Positions 19,040 through 26,440 of a DNA stretch of 64,000 nucleotides are shown here, in pieces. The notes below the pieces were generated by a model. The model did no database searches and had not been told where the DNA came from. It was given only the letters and a program-made list of their open reading frames with translations. Source of the DNA: Brenneria nigrifluens DSM 30175 = ATCC 13028 (GTDB lineage: Bacteria; Pseudomonadota; Gammaproteobacteria; Enterobacterales; Enterobacteriaceae); assembly GCF_005484965.1 (NCBI RefSeq), contig NZ_CP034036.1, positions 372,001 to 436,000 of the forward strand, written 5' to 3'. The stretch's first letter is position 1; each line of letters opens with the position of its first letter. The position numbers and the translations under genes are program-made.

Positions 19040-19729
19040 TTAGCGCTGCCCATAATAAGCATCGGGACCGTGCTTGCGGCTAAAGTGCTTGTCCATCAGA
19101 TAATCGTCAATCGCCCGCAGGCGCGGATTAATCGAGCAGGCAATCCACGCCATTTTCGCCACCTCTTCCATTACCACCGCATTGTGGACCGCTTCGTCGG
19201 CGTCCCTGCCCCAGCAGAAGGGGCCGTGCTGATAAACGACGATCCCCGGTGTGTGCAGCGGGTTGCCGTCGCCAAGGGTTTGGGCGATGGCCACGCCGGT
19301 ATTCTTTTCATATTCCTCCGCCACTTCCCGCGGCGTTAACGGCCGGGTGCAGGGAATATCGCCATAAAAGTAGTCGGCGTGGGTGGTGCCCAGCGCCGGG
19401 ATCGCCAGCCCCGCCTGCGCCCAGGCGGTGGCATGGGTGGAATGGGTATGGACGATGCCGCCGATTTGCGGATAGCGGCGATAAAGCTCCAGATGGGTGG
19501 CGGTATCGGAGGAGGGGCGGTATTTTCCGTCCACCACCTTTCCCTGCATATCGACCACCACCATGTCGTCGGCCTGCATCACCTCGTAGGCCACGCCGCT
19601 GGGCTTGATAACCATCACCTGCCGTTGCCGATCGATGGCGCTGACGTTACCCCAGGTATAGGTCACCAAACCGTGGCGCGGCAGCGCCATATTCGCCGCA
19701 AAAACCTGCTGTTTCAGTTGCTCTGGCAT
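19040..19729 (-). CDS. ulaF: L-ribulose-5-phosphate 4-epimerase UlaF
   Basis: Last enzyme of ascorbate catabolism, converting L-ribulose-5-P to D-xylulose-5-P, which enters the pentose phosphate pathway. It is 229 aa, near identical in pattern to E. coli UlaF (228). Class II aldolase fold with GNVSAIDRQRQVMVIKPSGV (phosphate binding), the zinc-binding HTHSTHATAWAQ near residues 94-105, and DYFYGDIPCTRPLT. The paralogues AraD and SgbE share these motifs; the ula context decides the name. Its start overlaps the end of ulaE by 16 bp. Confidence 0.93.
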   Translation of the reverse strand: MPEQLKQQVFAANMALPRHGLVTYTWGNVSAIDRQRQVMVIKPSGVAYEVMQADDMVVVDMQGKVVDGKYRPSSDTATHLELYRRYPQIGGIVHTHSTHATAWAQAGLAIPALGTTHADYFYGDIPCTRPLTPREVAEEYEKNTGVAIAQTLGDGNPLHTPGIVVYQHGPFCWGRDADEAVHNAVVMEEVAKMAWIACSINPRLRAIDDYLMDKHFSRKHGPDAYYGQR

Positions 19730-20586
19730 ACGATTTCCTCCACCGGTAGCCCGGCCAGTGCCATCTGCCGTTTAACCCAGTCGCGGGCGGCGGCGATCTC
19801 CGTTAGCGGGTCGGGCGAGGTTTCGCTCCACATTTCAATCAGATAAGGGCCGCAGTAGCCGCTCTCCCGCAGCGTGGTAAAGCAACGGGTAAAATCGACC
19901 ACGCCGCTGCCGAACGGCACATTTTTGAAAACCCCCGGCCGCGTATCTTTAACATGCACCGCCACGATATGGCCTTTCCCCGCGCTCAGCTCCATCTGCA
20001 CGTCATTGTCCCACGCCGACAGATTGCCGATATCCGGGTAAAGCTGAAACCAGGGATTATTGAGGTAGCTGGCGTAGCCCAGCGCTTTGCTGATGGAGTT
20101 CATTAACGGGTAGTCCATGATCTCCATCGCCAGCGTCACCTGGGCCCGGCTGGCCATTTCCACCGCCAGTTGCAATCCCTGGCGAAAACGCTCCCGGGTC
20201 AGGTCGTTGGCCCGCTGGTAGTAGACGTCGTAACCGGCGAGCTGGATAACGCGAATGCCCACATCCTGCGCCAGGCGGATGGCCTTGCCCATGATCTCCA
20301 GCCCCTGATTGCGAATGTCGTCATCCTCCGAGCCTAACGGAAAGCGCCGGTGGGCGCTCAGACACATGGACGGAACGCGGATGCCGCTGGCGGAAACGGC
20401 GTTGACCAGCTCCAGGCGCTGTTCGCGGCTCCAGTCGAGACGCGCCAGCCGGCCGTCGCTTTCATCCAGCGACATTTCGACAAAGTCAAAGCCCAGCGTT
20501 TTCGCCAGTTGCAGCCGCGTCAGCCAGCTTTCGCCCGGCGGCAGGGCTTTTTCATAAATACCGAGAGGAACCGCTTTCGTGAGCAT
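19714..20586 (-). CDS. ulaE: L-xylulose-5-phosphate 3-epimerase UlaE
   Basis: TIM-barrel epimerase interconverting L-xylulose-5-P and L-ribulose-5-P. It is 290 aa, six longer than E. coli UlaE, with the extra residues at the C-terminus, where the gene runs into ulaF. Conserved stretches are PLGIYEKALPPGESWLTRLQ, VPSMCLSAHRRFPLGSEDD and YPDIGNLSAWDNDVQMEL. Metal-ligand acids typical of the family occur in LAMEIMDYP and LIEMWSET. It sits between ulaD and ulaF in the minus-strand ula operon. Confidence 0.95.
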   Translation of the reverse strand: MLTKAVPLGIYEKALPPGESWLTRLQLAKTLGFDFVEMSLDESDGRLARLDWSREQRLELVNAVSASGIRVPSMCLSAHRRFPLGSEDDDIRNQGLEIMGKAIRLAQDVGIRVIQLAGYDVYYQRANDLTRERFRQGLQLAVEMASRAQVTLAMEIMDYPLMNSISKALGYASYLNNPWFQLYPDIGNLSAWDNDVQMELSAGKGHIVAVHVKDTRPGVFKNVPFGSGVVDFTRCFTTLRESGYCGPYLIEMWSETSPDPLTEIAAARDWVKRQMALAGLPVEEIVCQSN

Positions 20587-20595
20587 GAGGCCACC

Positions 20596-21249
20596 TTATC
20601 CCCAGAGCTGGGCGATGCGGCGCTTGAATTCACGCGCCGCCTCTACCGGGCTCGCGGCGTCGCGGATGCTGCGCCCGGCGATAAACACATGGATGGGAAT
20701 GCCTTTGAACAGCGGCAGATCCTCCAGCGCCAGCCCGCCGGTGACGGTGACCTTAAAGCCCATATCGGCCAGGCGCCTAATCGCGTCGATATCGGCCTCG
20801 CTCCAGGCGATGCCCGCGGCCTGCGCGTCCCGGCTGCGGTGATAGACCACTTGCCGGATACCGATATCGCGCCAGGCCTGCGCCTGTTCCCAGGTCCAAA
20901 AACCGGTCAGCTCGATCTGGATGTCGCCCTGAAACTCGCCGGCGACCTCCAGCGCGCCCGCCGCGGTGTTGATATCCGCGCAGCAAATAACGGTCACCCA
21001 GTCGGCCTGCGCGGCAAAGCACATGCGCGCCAGAATTTTTCCGGCATCGGCGATTTTGGCATCCGCCAGCACAATCTTGTGCGGGTAAAGGGATTTCAGG
21101 TCGCGGACCGCGCGCACCCCCTCGCCGACGCACAGGATGGTGCCGACTTCAATAATATCCACCTCTTCGGCAATCAGTCGGGTGGTCCGGTAAGCATCGG
21201 CCAGCGTCTGGTTATCCAGCGCGACCTGTAACATCGGTAAATGAGACAT
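20596..21249 (-). CDS. ulaD: 3-keto-L-gulonate-6-phosphate decarboxylase UlaD
   Basis: Mg-dependent decarboxylase of the orotidine-5'-phosphate decarboxylase suprafamily; it converts 3-keto-L-gulonate-6-P to L-xylulose-5-P and CO2. It is 217 aa (E. coli 216). The barrel starts with LPMLQVALDNQTLADAYRTT. The Asp-x-Lys-x-x-Asp catalytic signature is VLADAKIADAGK at about residues 60-71, and the C-terminal phosphate-binding loop contains FIAGRSIRDA. It lies 15 bp after ulaC and 9 bp before ulaE. Confidence 0.95.
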   Translation of the reverse strand: MSHLPMLQVALDNQTLADAYRTTRLIAEEVDIIEVGTILCVGEGVRAVRDLKSLYPHKIVLADAKIADAGKILARMCFAAQADWVTVICCADINTAAGALEVAGEFQGDIQIELTGFWTWEQAQAWRDIGIRQVVYHRSRDAQAAGIAWSEADIDAIRRLADMGFKVTVTGGLALEDLPLFKGIPIHVFIAGRSIRDAASPVEAAREFKRRIAQLWG

Positions 21250-21264
21250 CGGTAAACTCCTTAA

Positions 21265-21732
21265 TCAGCATGCCGCCGCGGCGGTCCGGTCAATCAAATC
21301 CAATACCTCCCGCGCGGTGCGGCAGGCGCGCAGGCGGTCAAAGTTGGCCTCGTCTGCAAACAGATTGACGATTTGCATAATGCCCACCTCCTGATGGGTA
21401 TTGGCATCGACCGCGGCAAGGGTGATCAGGATGTCCACCGGGTCGTTATCTTCATGATTGAAAATCAGCGGCGTTTGCAAGGTAACCAGCGCAAAGCCGG
21501 TTTTTTTGACCCCTTCCTCCGGGCGGCCGTGTGGCATGGCGAGGCCGGGAGCGATAACGAAATAGGGGCCGAACCGTTGTACCCCATCCAGAATGGCCTG
21601 GTAGTAGCGCGGCTCGACGACATCGGCGGCGACCAGTAGGTCAACGCCGATTTTTACCGCCTCCTGCCAGCTATCGGCTGCGGCTTGCAGTCGTATGGAG
21701 TGATTTTCCGCCAATGAATCGCGTAGTTTCAT
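21265..21732 (-). CDS. ulaC: ascorbate-specific PTS EIIA component UlaC
   Basis: Cytoplasmic EIIA that receives phosphate from HPr and gives it to UlaB. It is 155 aa, matching E. coli (154). The phosphorylated histidine is in APGLAMPHGRPEEGVKK near residue 68. The start at 21732 (MKLRDSLAENHSIRLQAAAD) is chosen over a longer upstream frame because AAGGA precedes it and it matches the known N-terminus. It follows ulaB by 10 bp. Confidence 0.95.
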   Translation of the reverse strand: MKLRDSLAENHSIRLQAAADSWQEAVKIGVDLLVAADVVEPRYYQAILDGVQRFGPYFVIAPGLAMPHGRPEEGVKKTGFALVTLQTPLIFNHEDNDPVDILITLAAVDANTHQEVGIMQIVNLFADEANFDRLRACRTAREVLDLIDRTAAAAC

Positions 21733-21742
21733 CGTCACGTCC

Positions 21743-22051
21743 TTATTGCTTGAGGTCCGCCGGAAAGTGCGCCTTGATGACCTCCAGCAGCTTCGGGCCG
21801 AAATCGGCGGCGGAGAGCATATTGCGCACGCCAACCACATATTTATTGCCGCTTACGGTGATTTCATCCGCGACGTGGGTGGAGGCGATAATGATGTCGG
21901 CGCCGCTCAGTTCGGCTTTGTATTCGCCCACCGCGCAGCTGTTCAGGCTATGATCGATTCCCTGCTCGGTCAGAAACTGGCCGACCTTCATTTTCATGAT
22001 CATGGAACTGCCTTGCCCGCAGCCGCAGACGGCCAGAATTCGTACGGTCAT
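21743..22051 (-). CDS. ulaB: ascorbate-specific PTS EIIB component UlaB
   Basis: A 102-aa cytoplasmic EIIB that passes phosphate from UlaC to ascorbate during transport by UlaA. The phospho-cysteine loop is ILAVCGCGQGSSMIMKMKV at residues about 5-22; E. coli has Asn at the position of the second Cys in this loop. The ATG overlaps the ulaA stop (ATGA), giving tight coupling. Confidence 0.95.
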   Translation of the reverse strand: MTVRILAVCGCGQGSSMIMKMKVGQFLTEQGIDHSLNSCAVGEYKAELSGADIIIASTHVADEITVSGNKYVVGVRNMLSAADFGPKLLEVIKAHFPADLKQ

Positions 22052-23451
22052 AATGATTTCTCCATGGACTCGGTGAGTTTCTTTTCAGCATCTTCTTCAG
22101 CCCGTAAGGTGCGGCCGGCGAAGACCATGTAAATCAGCGCAATGACGATAACCACGCTCATAAACCACAGGCCGAGCGTTAGCCCCTGCATCAACGGCGG
22201 CGCCAGAATCGACCAGTCCGCCATGCCCATCCAGGCGCTCAGGCCGGTCAGTTTTACCGCCCAGACGCAGCCGAATATTTCGATCATGCCCATCACCAGA
22301 CAGATCTTCAGCGCCGCGCGCCAGCCGCCGAAGTGGTTGGCGAATACGCCGATGGTGGCGTTGGAGAAGAACATCGGAATAAAACCGGGAATGATCATGA
22401 TGGGAGAACCGATGCCGATCAGGATGCCGACGGCGATCAACTGGCCGATGGTGCCCCACATAAATCCCCATACCACCGCATTGGGGGCGAAGCTATAGAT
22501 CGCCGCGCAGTCGATGGCCAGCACCGCGCCGGGGATCAAACGCTGGGAGATACCGTTAAAGGCCTCGGAGAGTTCGGCGACAAACATCCGCACGCCCTGG
22601 ACGATGATGAAAATGGCGACGGCAAACTGGAAGCCGGTTTGCAGGATATAAATCGTCCAGTGCGTTTTCCCGGCCATTTGCTGCACGGTATTCAGACCGA
22701 AGGAGATCAGGATGGCGCCGAAGAAGACCGTCATAACGATGGCGGTGGAGACAATGTTGTCATGGAAAATGTTCAGCCAGCCCGGCAGTTTCAGATCTTC
22801 GACGCTCTCCTCTTTTTTCCCCAGGTAAGGCGCGAGCTTGTAGGCCAGCCAGGAGGCGAACTGTTGCTGGTGTCCGATGGAGAAACCGCAGCCGTCCGTT
22901 ACCGCTTGCGTGGGTTTGTACATCATGTTTGCCGTAATGCCCCAGTAAAGGGAAACCAGTACGGCGCTGCAGATGATGGTGGTCCACATCGGATAGCCGA
23001 GAATATAGAAGAAAACCGCCAGCAACCCGGCCTGCTGAAACATGATGTGACCGGTGAGCATAATGGTGCGGATGCCGGTTATCCGGCGCAGCAGGACGTA
23101 AAGAATATTCAGCGCCAGCGCCAGCAGCACCGCATAGCCGACCCAGCTGTAGGCGTCGCCCATGCGTTCGACGGTCGCCATCATGGAGGCGTAGGTGTCC
23201 GAGATGGCGCCGCTGATGCCGTAAACTTCAGACATTTTGGCGACCACGGGTTTGAAGGTGCTGGTCAGAATGCCGGAGCCGGCCTGCAACAGCATAAAGC
23301 CGATGATGGTTTTGATGGTGCCTTTAATGATGACAGTGGCGCTTTTCCGCAGCAGCAAATACCCGAGAAAGGTGACGATCCCCAGCAACAGCGGGGCGTT
23401 GGTCATGACCTGATTAAAGAAGATCGTAAAGATGTTATAGAGAGTTTCCAT
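22048..23451 (-). CDS. ulaA: ascorbate PTS permease EIIC UlaA
   Basis: Inner-membrane EIIC of the PTS-AG superfamily that carries L-ascorbate while UlaB/UlaC phosphorylate it to ascorbate-6-P. It is 467 aa (E. coli 465) with about 11 hydrophobic segments. Nearly invariant stretches include VTDGCGFSIGHQQQFASW, VRMFVAELSEAFNGISQR and NATIGVFANHFGGWRAALK. The start METLYNIFTIFFNQVMTNAP is preferred over an upstream in-frame ATG (23553) because GGAG sits 6 bp before it. First gene of the ulaABCDEF operon, divergent from ulaG. Confidence 0.96.
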   Translation of the reverse strand: METLYNIFTIFFNQVMTNAPLLLGIVTFLGYLLLRKSATVIIKGTIKTIIGFMLLQAGSGILTSTFKPVVAKMSEVYGISGAISDTYASMMATVERMGDAYSWVGYAVLLALALNILYVLLRRITGIRTIMLTGHIMFQQAGLLAVFFYILGYPMWTTIICSAVLVSLYWGITANMMYKPTQAVTDGCGFSIGHQQQFASWLAYKLAPYLGKKEESVEDLKLPGWLNIFHDNIVSTAIVMTVFFGAILISFGLNTVQQMAGKTHWTIYILQTGFQFAVAIFIIVQGVRMFVAELSEAFNGISQRLIPGAVLAIDCAAIYSFAPNAVVWGFMWGTIGQLIAVGILIGIGSPIMIIPGFIPMFFSNATIGVFANHFGGWRAALKICLVMGMIEIFGCVWAVKLTGLSAWMGMADWSILAPPLMQGLTLGLWFMSVVIVIALIYMVFAGRTLRAEEDAEKKLTESMEKSL

Positions 23452-23547
23452 AAGCACTCCGTTCGGCTTTCGGTCATCCTGTGGCGCGTCATATCCGCAT
23501 GAGTCTGGCGCGGGCAGGCATTTTTTGTAGGGCGCATTTACTCTATC

Positions 23548-23565
23548 AATCATAAATAATCATAA
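23548..23565. promoter_or_regulatory. 10-bp-period direct repeat near ulaA, candidate UlaR operator
   Basis: AATCATAA occurs at 23548-23555 and again at 23558-23565, exactly one helical turn apart, about 100 bp upstream of ulaA. Related inverted sequence (TTATTGATTATTTG) follows within 25 bp. Helically phased repeats fit a DeoR-family regulator such as UlaR, whose gene is nearby. The assignment is inferred. Confidence 0.5.
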
Positions 23566-23585
23566 AAAGACATTTATTGATTATT

Positions 23586-23601
23586 TGTGAGTAACTTCGC
23601 A
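23586..23601. promoter_or_regulatory. candidate CRP site in the ula divergent region
   Basis: TGTGA-GTAACT-TCGCA matches the CRP core at 9 of 10 positions, 135-150 bp upstream of ulaA. The E. coli ula promoters are known to need cAMP-CRP. It lies between the two sets of UlaR-like repeats and could serve both directions. Confidence 0.6.
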
Positions 23602-23780
23602 ATTATCCTTTCCAGTGGAAATCATTCTCAATCAGTAAAATTGAGTTGTATTTTTAATCGTTATTTTTCATGTGATTAATTTGTGTTTTCGCTATTTTGG
23701 GTCAGCGGAGAATCTGCGGATAACGCGTTTGTTCGGCAAGCCGTCGATTGTCAGTATGGGAAAATGGTGATAGATTCGCA

Positions 23781-23827
23781 AAATAAAATCATATATTTTC
23801 ATTTTGTGATTTTATTTGATTTTATTG
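23781..23827. promoter_or_regulatory. repeats near ulaG, candidate UlaR operator
   Basis: GATTTTATTT (23808-23817) is followed directly by GATTTTATTG (23818-23827), a 10-bp tandem. The inverted copy AAATAAAATC lies at 23781-23790. The set is 41-88 bp upstream of the ulaG ATG. With the similar repeats near ulaA it gives a symmetric arrangement that would suit repression of both divergent promoters with DNA looping, as described for E. coli UlaR. Confidence 0.5.
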
Positions 23828-23868
23828 TTCAGTAATGTACCAAGCCGACCGATGATGAGGTTCACACT

Positions 23869-24933
23869 ATGAGTAAAATCGACAGCATTACCCGTGAGTC
23901 ATGGATTCTGAATACCTTCCCGGAATGGGGAAGCTGGCTGAATGAAGAAATAGAACAGGAGCAGGTGGCGCCGGGCTCGTTTGCCATGTGGTGGCTGGGC
24001 TGCACCGGCATCTGGCTGAAGTCGCAGGAGGGGGCGAATATCTGTGTGGATTTCTGGTGCGGCACCGGCAAACAGAGCCACGCCAATCCGCTGATGAAAA
24101 CGGGTCATCAGATGCAGCGCATGGCGGGAGTGAAAAAACTACAGCCCAATTTGCGTACCACGCCGTTTGTCCTCGATCCCTTCGCCATTCGTCAGATTGA
24201 CGCCGTGCTGGCAACCCACGACCACAACGATCATATCGATGTGAACGTGGCCGCCGCGGTGTTGAAAAATTGCGCCGGCGCCGTGCCGTTTATCGGCCCG
24301 CAAAGCTGCGTCGATCTATGGATAGGCTGGGGCGTGCCGCGCGAACGCTGCATCGTGGTGAAACCGGGCGATATCATCAGCATAAAAGACGTTGAGATTC
24401 ACGCGCTGGACGCCTTCGACCGCACTGCGTTGATTACGCTCCCGGCGGATGAGAAAGCGGCGGGCGTATTGCCGGACGGCATGGATAAGCGGGCGGTGAA
24501 CTATCTGTTTAAAACGCCGGGCGGCAACCTTTACCACAGCGGGGATTCACATTATTCAAACTATTACGCCAAACACGGCAACGAACATCGGATAGACGTG
24601 GCGCTGGGCTCCTATGGCGAGAACCCGCGCGGCATCACCGATAAAATGACCAGCGCCGATATGCTGCGCATGGCCGAGGCGCTGAACGCCAAAGTGGTGA
24701 TTCCCTTTCATCACGACATCTGGTCGAATTTTCAGGCCGACCCGCGGGAGATCCGCGTGCTGTGGGAAATGAAAAAAGATCGCCTGAAATATGGCTTCAA
24801 GCCTTTTATCTGGCAGGTCGGCGGCAAGTTCACCTGGCCGCAGGACAAGGATAATCTGGAGTATCACTATCCGCGCGGATTTGATGATTGTTTTACCCTC
24901 GAACCGGATCTGCCGTATAAATCTTTTCTGTAA
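23869..24933 (+). CDS. ulaG: L-ascorbate-6-phosphate lactonase UlaG
   Basis: Metallo-beta-lactamase-fold lactonase opening L-ascorbate-6-P to 3-keto-L-gulonate-6-P, the substrate of UlaD. It is 354 aa, identical in length to E. coli UlaG. The metal-binding motif is LATHDHNDHIDVN near residues 115-127; further ligands lie in NLYHSGDSHYSNYY and VVIPFHHDIWSNF. It is divergent from ulaA and followed by ulaR on the same strand, as in E. coli. Confidence 0.96.
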   Translation: MSKIDSITRESWILNTFPEWGSWLNEEIEQEQVAPGSFAMWWLGCTGIWLKSQEGANICVDFWCGTGKQSHANPLMKTGHQMQRMAGVKKLQPNLRTTPFVLDPFAIRQIDAVLATHDHNDHIDVNVAAAVLKNCAGAVPFIGPQSCVDLWIGWGVPRERCIVVKPGDIISIKDVEIHALDAFDRTALITLPADEKAAGVLPDGMDKRAVNYLFKTPGGNLYHSGDSHYSNYYAKHGNEHRIDVALGSYGENPRGITDKMTSADMLRMAEALNAKVVIPFHHDIWSNFQADPREIRVLWEMKKDRLKYGFKPFIWQVGGKFTWPQDKDNLEYHYPRGFDDCFTLEPDLPYKSFL

Positions 24934-25013
24934 AACCGGCGGGGCGGCGTAGTCAACCCTTGAGATTGCTGACAAAGTCGCCTGTAAGCCTGAGATACCC
25001 GGGCCTACCGTAC

Positions 25014-25053
25014 CGAGGGGCGCTCCGGCGGCTTAAGCCGCTACGGCCCCTCG
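25014..25053. repeat. long palindromic hairpin between ulaG and ulaR
   Basis: Outer arms CGAGGGGC (25014-25021) and GCCCCTCG (25046-25053) enclose a perfect 14 bp palindrome GCGGCTTAAGCCGC (25028-25041). The 40-nt structure sits about 80 bp after ulaG and 157 bp before ulaR. No T run follows, so it is more likely an REP-like or mRNA-stabilising element than a simple terminator. Confidence 0.6.
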
Positions 25054-25209
25054 CCACGCTCTCCCTAATAATGGGCTTTGTCTATGGTCTGCAGGGTGAG
25101 CGTTTTATTCGCTGATGATATTTCCGTGCGTACTTTTGACAAGTTATGATTCAAATTGCGGCAAACGCTGATTATAATCGGTATCCAGAATCCATTTAGC
25201 GGGGCCAGT

Positions 25210-25965
25210 ATGACCGAATCTCAGCGCCATAATGCCATCATTGATTTCCTGCAACGCCAGCGGCAGATTACCGTCGCCGATCTTATCGAGCATTTTGACG
25301 TCTCACCGGCAACGGCAAGACGGGATATCAATAAGCTTGATGAATCGGGCAAGCTGCGCAAAGTCCGCAACGGCGCCGAAGCGGTGAATATTCCGCGTCC
25401 CGCCTGGTCGCCGCTGAATATTTATCAGGCGCAGAACCTGGATGAAAAAATGCGCATCGCCAAAGCCGCCGCGCAGCTGTGCCGTCCGGGGGAGAGCGTG
25501 GTGATTAACTGCGGCTCCACCGCCTTTTTGCTGGGGCAGGAAATATGCGGCAAAGACGTTCAGGTGATCACCAACTACCTGCCGCTGGCGAACTACCTGA
25601 TTGAGCAGGAACACGAAAGCGTGGTCATTATGGGCGGGCAGTACAATAAAAGTCAGTCGATTACCCTGGCGCCGCAGGAAGGGGACGCCAGCCTCTACGC
25701 CGGCCACTGGATGTTTACCAGCGGTAAGGGGCTGACGGCGGAAGGGCTGTACAAAACCGATATGCTGACGGCGATGGCGGAACAAAAGATGCTGAGCTAC
25801 GTCGGCAAGCTAGTGGTGGTGGTGGACAGCAGCAAGATTGGCGAACGTGCCGGGATGTTGTTCAGCCGGGTGGAGCAGATCGACGTGGTCATTACCGGCA
25901 AGCAGGCCGATGCGCAGATTGTGGCGCAGCTGCGCGCACAGAATGTGGAAGTGATATTGGTGTAG
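25210..25965 (+). CDS. ulaR: DeoR-family repressor of the ascorbate regulon UlaR
   Basis: A 251-aa repressor, the same length as E. coli UlaR, which responds to L-ascorbate-6-phosphate. The N-terminal HTH (residues about 1-55) is TESQRHNAIIDFLQRQRQ with VSPATARRDINKLDESGKLR. The C-terminal sugar-phosphate sensor has VINCGSTAFLLGQEICG, VIMGGQYNKSQSITL and the near-invariant MLTAMAEQKMLS. The start at 25210 (MTESQRH) matches the known N-terminus; an in-frame ATG upstream (25156) adds 18 unrelated residues. It is separated from ulaG by 276 bp carrying a hairpin repeat, so it may have its own promoter. Confidence 0.94.
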   Translation: MTESQRHNAIIDFLQRQRQITVADLIEHFDVSPATARRDINKLDESGKLRKVRNGAEAVNIPRPAWSPLNIYQAQNLDEKMRIAKAAAQLCRPGESVVINCGSTAFLLGQEICGKDVQVITNYLPLANYLIEQEHESVVIMGGQYNKSQSITLAPQEGDASLYAGHWMFTSGKGLTAEGLYKTDMLTAMAEQKMLSYVGKLVVVVDSSKIGERAGMLFSRVEQIDVVITGKQADAQIVAQLRAQNVEVILV

Positions 25966-26057
25966 TTTTCGCCATAGCCCTATGGTTTGTCTGGTTTAAT
26001 ACGCGCCTTTGCGGGTTACAATAACGCCCTCGGTGATTAACAAGGCTGTAACCTTTA

Positions 26058-26381
26058 ATGGAACAATTTGAAGCGATTGGTATTGAAAACGCCTATTCCC
26101 GCTGGCGACAGGGCGGTATGGTGGTGGATATCCGCGATCCGCAGAGCTTCGCCGTGGCGCATGTGCCCGGGGCGACGCACCTGAGTAATGAAAATTTGGC
26201 GGATTTCGTTCGCGGGGCGGACCTTGACGCGCCGGTGATGGTGATTTGTTATCACGGCATCAGCAGCCGCCATGCGGCGCAGTATCTGCTTAGCCTGGGG
26301 TTTGCCGCGGTATACAGCATTGACGGCGGGTTTGAGGCCTGGCAACAGCGCTATCCCCAGGATATTGACGCGCAGATTTGA
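26058..26381 (+). CDS. glpE: thiosulfate sulfurtransferase GlpE (rhodanese)
   Basis: A 107-aa single-domain rhodanese (E. coli 108) transferring sulfane sulfur from thiosulfate to cyanide or thiols. The active-site loop is VICYHGISSRHAAQYL with the catalytic Cys near residue 65. VVDIRDPQSFAVAHVPGATH is the N-terminal signature. In E. coli glpE starts the glpEGR operon; here a convergent minus-strand operon separates it from glpG by about 5.5 kb, so it is no longer co-transcribed with glpG-glpR. Confidence 0.95.
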   Translation: MEQFEAIGIENAYSRWRQGGMVVDIRDPQSFAVAHVPGATHLSNENLADFVRGADLDAPVMVICYHGISSRHAAQYLLSLGFAAVYSIDGGFEAWQQRYPQDIDAQI

Positions 26382-26400
26382 GCGTGCCGCGCCGGTATCG

Positions 26401-26432
26401 CCGCCATCGGCGTTAACGCGCGCCGATGGCGG
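26401..26432. terminator. perfect 12-bp stem-loop between convergent glpE and tctA-like gene
   Basis: CCGCCATCGGCG (26401-26412) pairs perfectly with CGCCGATGGCGG (26421-26432) around an 8-nt loop. It lies 20 bp after the glpE stop and 9 bp after the end of the convergent gene. A T run is lacking, so termination would be inefficient or factor-assisted; its position argues for a shared barrier. Confidence 0.6.
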
Positions 26433-26440
26433 ATTCGCCG

